This document shows, in pieces, positions 25,986-34,236 of a stretch of 49,868 nt of DNA (positions are counted from its first letter, which is position 1; every line of letters starts with the position of its first letter). The translations under genes and the position numbers were made by a program. This DNA is from Methanobacteriota archaeon (GTDB lineage Archaea; Methanobacteriota; Methanobacteria; Methanobacteriales; Methanobacteriaceae), in contig JAEZRD010000041.1 of the NCBI GenBank assembly GCA_023440975.1, positions 1 to 49,868 of the forward strand, written 5' to 3'. The notes under the pieces were generated by a model. That model saw only the letters and a list, made by a program, of their open reading frames with translations. It was not told the origin of the DNA and did no database searches.

Positions 25986-27269
25986 ATGAGCACTATATAC
26001 AATACCATAACTTATATTACAAGAAATATTACAAATAAAATAAAATCATCCTTCTTATTCACAATTATATTTAACATAGCTAAATATATTGAAAATAAAT
26101 GGGTTAATAGTTTTTTCAAAGGTTTATATCCTAGTAAAAACTTTTTATCTTTCTTTAAAAAAAGTAGAATATTAAATAAATACATATTTAGCCCACTAAT
26201 AGTTCTTGTAGTATTTACTATATTTTTATTATTATCCTTGACCCAAATTAGTTGGAGTTTAGAAATAAATTTATTAATTGCATTTATAACATTTTTTATT
26301 GGAGCATCTATTGTTCCAAAATATCTTTTAAATAAAAATTTGGAAATAGGTAATTTCCGTAAAAATGATATTTATTCAATTGGGTTCTGTTTAATAATAG
26401 TTGGAGTAATTTTTTTCGTTTTATGTATTGGTAAAGCTGGAGGCTTACCTTTAATTCATTCTAGTTTAAGATATTCTCTTTCTCCAGCATTGACTATGCC
26501 AATTTTTTTAATGATACCTGGTATAGGAATGGTAGCAAGTTCTTATTTAAGTGATTATAATGAGAATCTAATTTCAAGATCTCAAGTTAGATTCAGATTC
26601 CTAATTTTATTTTTATTCAGTGCAGTAATATTCTTAACTCTAGCTTACAGAACACCACTACTTGCAGTCTTATTAATGCTTATAATCATAGGATACTATG
26701 GGGAAATATTATCAGTATGGGAAGTTATCATATCTGCATTAATTGGTATATGTGCAATAGTAGGAATTGGATATTATAGAGTAATTAGTGAAGGAACAAT
26801 CACAAAAGGAGCAAGCCCAATATCCACACTACAATCAAGAGCAGACTTCACATTACATGTACTAAATTTAATCAATGCAATATCAGGTGATTTCGGATTA
26901 ATGCATGGAAAACTAATAGCAAGTGCAATACCTGGAAGCGCATTAGGACCAAGAATGACCATAGGAAAACTAATAGCATGGAGAAGCGAAGTAACAGTAA
27001 CACCAACACTAATCGGACCAATGATAGTAGATTTTGGAAGAATTGGAGTTGCAGTAGGAATGGCATTACTAGGATTCATATTAGGAATTGGATTTAAAAT
27101 AATAGAAAAAACCAAAAACTCATTTTATATATTCATATATGCATTACTATTAACTTACACTATTCTTGGAGTTGAAACAGGAATATTAGACATACAAGTA
27201 ATTTTATATTTCCTGATTGGATTATTCTTATACTTAATAATAATATTCAAAAACAAAACAAACAATTAA
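25986..27269 (+). CDS. Wzy-like oligosaccharide repeat unit polymerase
   Basis: A 427-residue polytopic protein with ten or more membrane segments. The first 70 residues are hydrophilic or amphipathic. Features fit O-antigen/oligosaccharide repeat-unit polymerases of archaea: a TLAYRTPLLAVLLM segment, a large loop with SRADFTLHVLNLINAISG, and a conserved GPRMTIGKLIAWRS-TPTLIGPM region before the last membrane helices. It would join lipid-linked repeat units on the outer face of the membrane. ATG at 25986 is chosen; GTG at 25977 is the alternative and neither has a strong ribosome binding site. Confidence 0.78.
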   Translation: MSTIYNTITYITRNITNKIKSSFLFTIIFNIAKYIENKWVNSFFKGLYPSKNFLSFFKKSRILNKYIFSPLIVLVVFTIFLLLSLTQISWSLEINLLIAFITFFIGASIVPKYLLNKNLEIGNFRKNDIYSIGFCLIIVGVIFFVLCIGKAGGLPLIHSSLRYSLSPALTMPIFLMIPGIGMVASSYLSDYNENLISRSQVRFRFLILFLFSAVIFLTLAYRTPLLAVLLMLIIIGYYGEILSVWEVIISALIGICAIVGIGYYRVISEGTITKGASPISTLQSRADFTLHVLNLINAISGDFGLMHGKLIASAIPGSALGPRMTIGKLIAWRSEVTVTPTLIGPMIVDFGRIGVAVGMALLGFILGIGFKIIEKTKNSFYIFIYALLLTYTILGVETGILDIQVILYFLIGLFLYLIIIFKNKTNN

Positions 27270-27281
27270 AAAAAAATAGGT

Positions 27282-27764
27282 ATGAAATTAATGGAAATAA
27301 AAGCATACTGCAATAAAAACAACAAAGTAATGAATATCTTTTTTGAAAGTGAAATTAACAACATACCTCCTGAAAAAATTAAAAAAAATGAACTAAAAGA
27401 ATGTAAAAATTTAGAAAAATTACTTAAAAAATACATAAATGGAAAAGAAGTTAATTTTAAAAAATATTACGATTTAAATCTCCTAAACATAACGGAATTT
27501 GAAAAAAAAGTATATAAAGAAACACTAAAAATTCCAAAAGGAAAAGTGAAAACATATAAAGAAATTGGAGAAAACATAAACTCAAAAGGATATCGTGCAA
27601 TAGGAAATGCATTAAACAAAAACCCAATACCAATCATAATCCCATGTCACAGAGTCATAGGATCCAACAAAAAATTAACAGGATTTAGAGGAGGATTAAC
27701 TATGAAAAAAAAATTACTAGAAAAAGAGGGATTAAAAATAAAAAATGAAAAAGTAATAATCTAA
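27282..27764 (+). CDS. ogt: Methylated-DNA--protein-cysteine methyltransferase
   Basis: A 160-residue DNA repair protein that transfers the alkyl group from O6-alkylguanine to its own cysteine. The active site IIPCHRVIG is near residue 122, preceded by the helix-turn-helix segment YRAIGNALNKNP and the FEKKVYKETLKIPKGKV domain start. ATG at 27282 or 27291 is possible; AGG ten bases before the second favours it slightly. The gene converges on the NAS homologue, overlapping it by four bases at the 3' ends. Confidence 0.95.
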   Translation: MKLMEIKAYCNKNNKVMNIFFESEINNIPPEKIKKNELKECKNLEKLLKKYINGKEVNFKKYYDLNLLNITEFEKKVYKETLKIPKGKVKTYKEIGENINSKGYRAIGNALNKNPIPIIIPCHRVIGSNKKLTGFRGGLTMKKKLLEKEGLKIKNEKVII

Positions 27765-28582
27765 ACTACTTTCCTAAGCAAAACACTAGTATTATTCGTA
27801 TTACCAATTGGAAGCAACATAATTTCTTTATGGAAACCTCTAATATCTTTATCAGTTAAAGGAGCATAAAGAATAGCCCGCATACCACTATAAGTTCTAA
27901 CAAGAACAGGTGTAGTTATATCAACAGTTTCCCAAACATTAGAAAATACCCTATCTTTAGGTTCTGCAAATGCTGCAACCATTACAATATCATAATCAAT
28001 TTCTTTAAGCTTGTTTTCATCGCCCACAATAATTTCAATTCCCTCAGATAAACCTAATTTATCAATGACTTTACGAGATAATTCTGCAACATCCTCTTGT
28101 ATTTCTATTCCCACACATTTACAACCAAATGCTTGTCTAAATAATATTAAAGTTAAAGGTAAAGGTCCACTACCTATAAATACAAAAGTTTTATCATCAT
28201 GAAAATGAGCTAATTTAGATTCATTCTTTAATAAACCTTCATATCTTTCATAAAAATGGAAAGTATCCAATGTTGCCTCAGGATCATCTGATTCAATAAT
28301 TTCTAAAGCATTTTCAGATTCCAATCTAGCTCCAATATATAAATAAAATTTCCTAATAAGCATTAAAGCTTTATTCATTCTTTCATTATCAAGAATATGT
28401 TTTGCAGAATCAAAATCAATCTCTTCATCATGAGCTATAACTTCAATTTCATCCAATAACACAGTAATTTCATCTAAATCAACAACATTTAATGAATCTA
28501 AATCTTCTAATGAATCAATACCATAATTTTCTAATTTCTCTGCAATTTCTTCTATTTTAGGCCAATATTTCCAACAACTCAT
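27761..28582 (-). CDS. Nicotianamine synthase family protein
   Basis: A 273-residue archaeal nicotianamine synthase homologue. An N-terminal helical bundle (about 1-115) precedes a Rossmann-type SAM-binding domain with IGSGPLPLTLILFRQAFGC, the NAS signature, and a GIEIQ strand end. Family enzymes transfer aminopropyl groups from SAM to build nicotianamine-like metal chelators; the Methanothermobacter enzyme makes thermonicotianamine. ATG at 28582 matches the homologous MSC start; an ATG at 28597 overlaps the cbiO stop (TAATG). It directly follows cbiMNQO, so the product may bind imported nickel or cobalt inside the cell or serve as a metallophore. Confidence 0.88.
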   Translation of the reverse strand: MSCWKYWPKIEEIAEKLENYGIDSLEDLDSLNVVDLDEITVLLDEIEVIAHDEEIDFDSAKHILDNERMNKALMLIRKFYLYIGARLESENALEIIESDDPEATLDTFHFYERYEGLLKNESKLAHFHDDKTFVFIGSGPLPLTLILFRQAFGCKCVGIEIQEDVAELSRKVIDKLGLSEGIEIIVGDENKLKEIDYDIVMVAAFAEPKDRVFSNVWETVDITTPVLVRTYSGMRAILYAPLTDKDIRGFHKEIMLLPIGNTNNTSVLLRKVV

Positions 28583-28596
28583 AATTACACTATCCA

Positions 28597-29457
28597 TTAT
28601 TTAGATTCTGATTTTATTTGATTAATTTTAGCATGAATTATCTCATCACATGCTTCTTTAGTAGTTAGTTTATTAGGCTCAACAGTGAGTCCTTGTTTTT
28701 GTAACCTGTGTAACATTTCACTAGCTTTAGGAGGGCGCAAATGTGCTTTTTTCAATATTTCATGATTCGAAAAGATTTCATTAGTTGGACCTTCAGCTAT
28801 AATTTCACCATCATGGACAATAAATACTCTATCTGCAAATTCTGTAATCATTTCAACATCATGTGAAGAAACAACTAAACTCATTCCTCCTTCATTTAGT
28901 TGATTTAATATACTTAATACTTGATCTACTCCTTGTGGGTCTAATCCTGCAGTTGGTTCATCAAGTATCATAATTTCAGGATACATTGCAACAATACCAG
29001 CTATAGAAACTCTTTTTTGTTGCCCTCCACTTAAATGGTGAGGTGCTTTATCTTCAAATCCTTCCATTCCTACCATTTCTAATGCTTCAGCAACTCTTTT
29101 ATCAACTTCATCTAAATTTAAACCAAGATTCATAGGCCCAAAAGCAACATCTTCTTTTACACTTGGTGCAAATAATTGATCATCAGGATTTTGAAATACA
29201 ACTCCAACTTTTTGTCTGATTTTAAGTAAACTTTTTTTATCATATTCCATTTTTTTCCCATCAACTTTAATAAAACCACTTGTTGGTTTTGTTAACCCAT
29301 TAAAATGTGAAAATAATGTAGATTTCCCTGCCCCATTAGCTCCCATTACAGCTACTTTTTCTCCTTTTTTAATATCCATATTTATTCCTTTTAATGCGTG
29401 AGTTCCATCAGGATAAGTGAAAGCTAAATCTACTGTTTCTAAAACTAAATCTGTCAT
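28597..29457 (-). CDS. cbiO: Cobalt/nickel ECF transporter ATPase CbiO
   Basis: A 286-residue energy-coupling-factor ATPase. Walker A is GANGAGKST near residue 40, the Q-loop is FQNPDDQLFAP, the signature is LSGGQQKR, Walker B is IMILDEPTAGLDP, and the switch His is SSHDVE. The C-terminal 50 or so residues carry the usual ECF extension. GGAGAAAA precedes the ATG at 29457; an upstream in-frame ATG at 29499 would place it before the ribosome binding site and is rejected. Last transporter gene before the NAS homologue. Confidence 0.95.
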   Translation of the reverse strand: MTDLVLETVDLAFTYPDGTHALKGINMDIKKGEKVAVMGANGAGKSTLFSHFNGLTKPTSGFIKVDGKKMEYDKKSLLKIRQKVGVVFQNPDDQLFAPSVKEDVAFGPMNLGLNLDEVDKRVAEALEMVGMEGFEDKAPHHLSGGQQKRVSIAGIVAMYPEIMILDEPTAGLDPQGVDQVLSILNQLNEGGMSLVVSSHDVEMITEFADRVFIVHDGEIIAEGPTNEIFSNHEILKKAHLRPPKASEMLHRLQKQGLTVEPNKLTTKEACDEIIHAKINQIKSESK

Positions 29458-29473
29458 TATTATTTTTTCTCCT

Positions 29474-30310
29474 TTATGTTGCTGTGAAATGTAATCCAAA
29501 ATATCCTAATTTAGGTGCGAAAAATATGGCAACAATTTCTATTGCAATAACTAAGACTGCAAGGGATATTATGAATATGTAATTAGATTTTGTAAGTTCT
29601 TTTCTACTTACATAAAGTTGAGAATCATTTGAAAATCCTCTACTAATCATACTAGAGTAAGTTGTTTCTCCTTTTTCATAGGATTTAAGAAACATCATTC
29701 CTATTGTGTAACCTACTTGTTTAATTCTCCATTTATATGAAGTTAATTTACTGTTAATATCGAAGTTTCTTGATTTTTGGGATTTTCTTATTTGTGCTAA
29801 TTCATCAATAAACATAAATAAGAAACGAACCATAATACTTAAAATCATTGCAAAGTCCCTAGGCATTCCTAATTTTCTGAATGATTCAACGACTTCTTGC
29901 ATTGGACTTGTTGATGATAATACAACAATTGCAGTTAAACATACTATTAATCTGGATATTAATATTACAGCCCAATTTAACCCCGCATCAGTAATATGAA
30001 TCCAACTAATAGAGCTTGCCCAAATTATGTTACCTGGATGGATAAAAGGTTGAAATATTATTATCGCCCCACCAAAGGGTAAAAGTAGTGCAATTCTTGC
30101 AAATGAAGTTTTAAATGATAGATTTGCAAGATACATGATTATTAATAAAAATACTTCAAGAGTTATGAGAACAAAAACTTGATTTGAAAAAACTGAATAT
30201 ATAATAATAAACAATACAGCTATAAGTTTAACTCTTCCATCTAAATTATGAATTACACTATGTTGTGCACTTACTGCATCTAAATCCAGTGCATCATTTA
30301 TATTCCCCAT
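29474..30310 (-). CDS. cbiQ: Cobalt/nickel ECF transporter T component CbiQ
   Basis: A 278-residue membrane protein with about five membrane segments and the cytosolic coupling helices characteristic of ECF T components. The first (AQIRKSQKSRNFD) follows the MVRFLFMFIDEL helix and the second (SMISRGFS) contacts the ATPase. An N-terminal soluble stretch, DLDAVSAQHSVIHNLDGRVKL, is typical of CbiQ. GGAGTTAAT lies upstream of the ATG at 30310. It is separated from cbiN by 148 bases that contain a strong hairpin. Confidence 0.95.
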   Translation of the reverse strand: MGNINDALDLDAVSAQHSVIHNLDGRVKLIAVLFIIIYSVFSNQVFVLITLEVFLLIIMYLANLSFKTSFARIALLLPFGGAIIIFQPFIHPGNIIWASSISWIHITDAGLNWAVILISRLIVCLTAIVVLSSTSPMQEVVESFRKLGMPRDFAMILSIMVRFLFMFIDELAQIRKSQKSRNFDINSKLTSYKWRIKQVGYTIGMMFLKSYEKGETTYSSMISRGFSNDSQLYVSRKELTKSNYIFIISLAVLVIAIEIVAIFFAPKLGYFGLHFTAT

Positions 30311-30409
30311 TTATTAACTCCATAACTAATTTTATAATTAATCAATTTATTATTGAATTTAATAAATTCATTATTTATTAAAATTATATTTTTTTTAGAA
30401 AAATTATAA

Positions 30410-30438
30410 TAAGTTAACTAAATTTTTTAGTTAACTTA
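30410..30438 (-). terminator. 13-bp hairpin between cbiN and cbiQ
   Basis: A perfect inverted repeat of TAAGTTAACTAAA (30410-30422) with its complement at 30426-30438, loop TTT. On the minus strand it lies just after the cbiN stop (30459) and is followed by TTATTATAATTTTTCT. It may act as a partial terminator or mRNA processing site that lowers cbiQO and NAS expression relative to cbiMN. Confidence 0.6.
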
Positions 30439-30458
30439 CTATATTTAAATGTGTTATT

Positions 30459-30740
30459 TTAATTTCGTCTTTTGACTATTTCTCCGATTCCATACCCTAA
30501 AGCTAGTGTTATGATAATACCTAAAACTAAAACACTCACTTCTCCTAATGAACCTAATGGTCCAAATGTATAATCTGGAAATGGGGATTGTAAAAAGGTA
30601 TTTGAATCTCCAACTCCTACATTCTCTGCAGATTTTTCTAATCCATCAGGGTTTCCAGATGCTATAAAAGGTGATAGACAAGCTACAGCAAAACAAATTA
30701 TTAAAGCAACTGCAATTAAATATTTATCTTTTTTATTCAT
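30459..30740 (-). CDS. cbiN: Cobalt/nickel transport protein CbiN
   Basis: A 93-residue protein with two membrane segments (about 7-26 and 66-86) and the CbiN signature NPDGLEKSAE in the extracytoplasmic loop. CbiN assists the CbiM substrate component. GAGGCATAAA precedes the ATG at 30740, one base after the cbiM stop. Its stop is followed by the hairpin at 30410-30438. Confidence 0.95.
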   Translation of the reverse strand: MNKKDKYLIAVALIICFAVACLSPFIASGNPDGLEKSAENVGVGDSNTFLQSPFPDYTFGPLGSLGEVSVLVLGIIITLALGYGIGEIVKRRN

Positions 30741-30741
30741 T

Positions 30742-31392
30742 TTATGCCTCTGTCATAGTTTCTGTTGATTTATCATTCCAAGCTAATAAATCAGGTCGGT
30801 ATTTTTCAAGTGCTATAATAACAATTATTGTCAGAACCGCTTCAATTATTCCAATAAATGCATGATAAAGACCCATTAATTCTAAACCAGGTATTAATGG
30901 GAAAGTTCCTGCTATAGCCATTTCTACTGCACATGCTTCTGCAGCTATGAAAGTTGCTAGCCAAGCTCCTACACCTATTGCTGGGATTTTACCAATTATT
31001 TTACGTAAACCTTTGAATGTGTATAAACCAACTGTACCTCCTATGATACCCATATTAAGTACATTAACTCCCAAAGTAGTTATTCCTCCGTCTCCAAAGA
31101 ATAATGCTTGTACAAGTAATACTATTGTGAATACAAATACTGTTGCTTCTGGAGCAAAGAATACTAATGCTACTAATGTTCCTCCCACCATGTGTCCACT
31201 AGTACCAAATGGAATTGGTATATTAAGGGACATTATAGCGAAAATACCTGCTGCTAATACAGCTAATAAAGGAATACGTTTTTCATCTAAATTACTTCGT
31301 GCCCATTTAGACGCAAAATAAAGTGCTACTATTAATATTATATAATAGATTGCACATTGCCAAAGGGGTATAAAACCGTCCGGTATATGCAT
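30742..31392 (-). CDS. cbiM: Cobalt/nickel ECF transporter substrate-binding component CbiM
   Basis: A 216-residue S component with about six or seven membrane segments. The metal-coordinating N-terminus MHIPDGFIP begins at residue 1 with His2 in place, as required in CbiM/NikM. A second conserved region is FGTSGHMVGGTL. The ATG at 31392 has GGAGGA upstream. First gene of cbiMNQO-NAS. Nickel and cobalt cannot be told apart from sequence alone. Confidence 0.95.
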   Translation of the reverse strand: MHIPDGFIPLWQCAIYYIILIVALYFASKWARSNLDEKRIPLLAVLAAGIFAIMSLNIPIPFGTSGHMVGGTLVALVFFAPEATVFVFTIVLLVQALFFGDGGITTLGVNVLNMGIIGGTVGLYTFKGLRKIIGKIPAIGVGAWLATFIAAEACAVEMAIAGTFPLIPGLELMGLYHAFIGIIEAVLTIIVIIALEKYRPDLLAWNDKSTETMTEA

Positions 31393-31428
31393 TTTTATCC
31401 TCCAAATTTTAATTTTAATTTCAAGACA

Positions 31429-31470
31429 AGTAATACTTTATTAAAATTTATTTAAATAGTCAGTATTACT
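31429..31470. promoter_or_regulatory. Inverted repeat flanking the cbiM TATA box
   Basis: AGTAATAC (31429-31436) and GTATTACT (31463-31470) are perfect 8-base inverted half-sites 26 bases apart. Between them on the minus strand lies TATTTAAATA (about 31448-31459), a good archaeal TATA box, so the downstream half-site falls near the expected transcription start. This is a natural place for a repressor such as a NikR-type regulator, though no regulator gene is in the window. Confidence 0.5.
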
Positions 31471-31607
31471 AAAACCTTTAATATCTCAATATTTTATAAA
31501 ATCAAGCTTGTTAATTAATAATTAATCTCAAACTTACTTGACAATTAAATTATTTGTTAAAAACTCTAATATAAACCTTATTAAAGTAATAAAAAAACTA
31601 GATAATA

Positions 31608-31625
31608 AGTAATAAAAGTATTACT
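31608..31625. promoter_or_regulatory. 18-bp palindrome with the same half-site, upstream of cbiM
   Basis: AGTAATA-AAAG-TATTACT is a perfect 7-bp inverted repeat with a 4-base centre, about 220 bases before cbiM. It repeats the half-site found around the TATA box at 31429-31470, and a further single AGTAATA lies at 31585-31591. The rest of 31393-31785 is AT-rich with no gene. Confidence 0.4.
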
Positions 31626-31785
31626 AGAATAATTTATTAATAATTGGATTTAACATAATCTTAAAATTAACATCAAGAATCAAAAATAAACTAATTTATA
31701 AAAAATAAGATTAAAAACTAAAATTTTTGAAAAACAAACAAAAATAAATCTAATATACTAAAAATATCTAAAAAAAAGTATGAAA

Positions 31786-32505
31786 TTATTTTAAATTTTT
31801 GATATAATCCCATGGAACTCCAGGGTCTATTACTTCAACAGGTACCCCTAGAGTAGATATTAAATCTGCTAAAACATATAAACCCGGAATTTCACTGTAA
31901 TGATGAGTTATGTCAATTAATGTTAAATTTAATTTTTTAGCTAAGATTCCAGAGTCATGATTCAAATCTCCAGATATAAAAACATCTACTCTTCTTTCTT
32001 TTGCTAATTTTATATAATCTAAATTGCTTAAACCAAAACCTGCAACTATTGCTATTTTTTTTACTTCCTTTTCACCATTTTGACCGTTTACAACTCTTGT
32101 GTTCTCTTCATTAAATCTACTTGAAACAATGTCTAATATTTCATCAAGTGTTTTATAACATGAGCATATGCGTCCAATTCCTGTAGATATGTCAAATTTT
32201 GACATTACTTTAAGATTTAAACTTTCTGCTAGTGCATCACTTGATCCTCCTTTACATACATCCCAATTTGAGTGGATTGTATAAGTTGGTGTTCTTGGTG
32301 TGAATGTAGGAGTGTGGTGAGTTATTACTAAATCTCCTTTATTAAAAGATTCATCATCTTCGGGTAAGATATCCATCATGACTTTAATGTTTTTAACTTC
32401 ATGATTTTGATAGTTAATTCCAAAGTATCCTATTTTATCCCCATCTAAAGCTAATTCTTTAGGAATCATCTCATCTATCGCTTTGAAAATATCTATTGAC
32501 AACAT
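31786..32505 (-). CDS. Nif3-like dinuclear metal center protein
   Basis: A 239-residue Nif3/YbgI (DUF34) family protein. Metal-site features are the HHTPTF motif near residue 62 (usual form HHP), an ISGDLNHDSG segment and ITHHYSE near the C-terminus. Family members bind two metal ions. Some bacterial forms are annotated as GTP cyclohydrolase I type 2, but the general function is not established. A TATA-like AAATATATAAAAG (minus strand, about 32537-32549) precedes it, and it diverges from the TPR gene. Confidence 0.88.
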   Translation of the reverse strand: MLSIDIFKAIDEMIPKELALDGDKIGYFGINYQNHEVKNIKVMMDILPEDDESFNKGDLVITHHTPTFTPRTPTYTIHSNWDVCKGGSSDALAESLNLKVMSKFDISTGIGRICSCYKTLDEILDIVSSRFNEENTRVVNGQNGEKEVKKIAIVAGFGLSNLDYIKLAKERRVDVFISGDLNHDSGILAKKLNLTLIDITHHYSEIPGLYVLADLISTLGVPVEVIDPGVPWDYIKNLK

Positions 32506-32710
32506 AATATTTTTAAACTCTTTTGATTATTATTTCTTTTATATATTTTTGTTTATTAAAATACTTTTCATTTATAATATTACTTATTTTGTGAAAAAGC
32601 TAGAATAGTATTACTAATTTTTAAAAAAGTATTTATAGTAATTTTAATAACAATTAAATAATCCAAAAAAATTAAAATTCCAAAAAACAAATAAAAGGCG
32701 GAATAAAATA

Positions 32711-33256
32711 ATGAACCTAAAAACATGGTATAAAGAAAGCTACAAAAAAGGGAGAGAAAAAGCAAAACAATGGCAATGGTACGACAACCTATTTTTAGGA
32801 CTCATAATATTCATATTCATAATAAGCATAATCATAAACGATTGGGGAGTAACATTCTTATCAGGAGTATTAACATTAGTTATTTTACTAAATTACTGGA
32901 AATTAATACTAATAAAATTAGCAGACAACAATTGCAAAAAAGGAAACTATGAAAAAGCACACCAATATTTAAATAAAGTCCTTAAAAAAGATGAATATAA
33001 TATATGCGCATTAATTAAAGAAACAGAAATATATAAAAAAGAAGAAAATTATCAAAATGCAATTGATACATGTAATAAAGGATTAAAAAAAGATAGTAAT
33101 AACCTTAAATTATTAACTTTAAAAGTAAAGCTTCTAAAAGAATTAAAACAATATCAAAAAGCAATAAATATTTGTAATAATATATTAAAAATACAATTAT
33201 ATTATCCAGAAATAGAAGAACTCAAAAAAGAGCTAGAAAAAGAAATAAAAAAGTGA
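32711..33256 (+). CDS. Membrane-anchored TPR protein
   Basis: A 181-residue protein with a basic N-terminus, two membrane segments (about 27-43 and 46-67) and two to three tetratricopeptide repeats from about residue 70 to the end. Repeat hallmarks are the Ala/Tyr-spaced segments GNYEKAHQYLNKVLK, ENYQNAIDTCNKGLK and KQYQKAINICNNILK. TPRs mediate protein contacts, and the partner is unknown. It lies six bases before the methyltransferase-like gene and is probably cotranscribed with it. Confidence 0.82.
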   Translation: MNLKTWYKESYKKGREKAKQWQWYDNLFLGLIIFIFIISIIINDWGVTFLSGVLTLVILLNYWKLILIKLADNNCKKGNYEKAHQYLNKVLKKDEYNICALIKETEIYKKEENYQNAIDTCNKGLKKDSNNLKLLTLKVKLLKELKQYQKAINICNNILKIQLYYPEIEELKKELEKEIKK

Positions 33257-33262
33257 TGTATC

Positions 33263-34225
33263 ATGCCATTAACCTGTCTTTGTGGAAAAAAGTGTATACT
33301 TCTACCAGAAGACATACCTAATTATATTAAAATACATAAACCTTGCAATAAATGTGATGTATCCCCTATAAAAAAGTTTAAACCACTGAAAGATAATATT
33401 GACTTAACAAGTTTAAACGCAAATACTGGAAGATGTCCCGATTGTGGTAAAAGATCTCTAGATTATGTAATAGCTCACACATTAAAAATACTGATAGATG
33501 AAGGCATAGTTAAAGAAAAAGCAACCATTAGAAGAAATGCTCCTACACCATTCTTACACCCATTTTACACTACAACTGAACCTGTATCCCTCAATAAAGA
33601 ATCATTAATCTTATTACATCCAGATTTTACTGAAGAATGTGCTGAGATAATTCTTGAAGAAGTTCCTGAAATAAAAGCAGTTATAAAAGGTAATGGTAAT
33701 GACACTGTAGGGCAATTAACTAAAGATTCAGAAATTAATACTTACCAATTACTTGCTGGTTGTGATATGAGATCAGATATCATACGAACAATTAAAGGCC
33801 CAATTGTAATTAATAAAAAACAATCTATTAGCCACATTGAATTTGCACCAAGAACTGAGAAAAAAATAGAAATATTATACAATTATTTAGAAAAAATGAG
33901 TAATAAAGAAGATTTAAAAATAATTGATGGAACATGTGGCTGTGGATCACTTGGAATATTCAGTTTAATTTATGGTGCAAATGAAGTTATATTTAATGAT
34001 GTTTATTCAAATGCTATAAATCTAACTAAAATTAATATAAAAGCCAACAGTACTAATTTTAAAACTAAACAGAATTTTAAAATATATAATTTAGCATTAG
34101 AAGATTTATCTACAGAAATTGATGAAAAAAAGGATTTATTAATTATTGATGCATTTCCTGGAGTAAATACTAAAAGTTTAGAAGAAATAGGGAAGAAATT
34201 AGCTAATGAAATATTAATAATATAA
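33263..34225 (+). CDS. Class I SAM methyltransferase-like protein with Cys-rich N-terminus
   Basis: A 320-residue protein. The N-terminal 65 residues hold paired cysteines (CLCGKKC, CNKCD, CPDCGKR) that could bind zinc. A central domain of about 130 residues is unassigned. The C-terminal part (about 210-320) looks like a Rossmann methyltransferase: motif I is IIDGTCGCGSLGIF, motif II is VIFNDVYSNAI, and IIDAFPG corresponds to motif IV. The DAFPG motif is not the N/DPPY of N-methylases, so RNA C5- or O-methylation, or a non-catalytic role, is possible. The domain set resembles archaeal RNA-modifying enzymes, but I cannot assign a substrate. Confidence 0.68.
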   Translation: MPLTCLCGKKCILLPEDIPNYIKIHKPCNKCDVSPIKKFKPLKDNIDLTSLNANTGRCPDCGKRSLDYVIAHTLKILIDEGIVKEKATIRRNAPTPFLHPFYTTTEPVSLNKESLILLHPDFTEECAEIILEEVPEIKAVIKGNGNDTVGQLTKDSEINTYQLLAGCDMRSDIIRTIKGPIVINKKQSISHIEFAPRTEKKIEILYNYLEKMSNKEDLKIIDGTCGCGSLGIFSLIYGANEVIFNDVYSNAINLTKINIKANSTNFKTKQNFKIYNLALEDLSTEIDEKKDLLIIDAFPGVNTKSLEEIGKKLANEILII

Positions 34226-34236
34226 AATTTTTTTAG

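Noticed and set aside
31393..31785. Cobalamin riboswitch upstream of cbiM
   Set aside because: No B12-box-like conserved core or GC-rich paired helices are visible; the region is nearly pure AT with short palindromes.
32580..32765. 61-residue minus-strand hydrophobic frame before the TPR gene
   Set aside because: Overlaps the TPR gene start and its promoter, without a ribosome binding site; a product of T-rich sequence.
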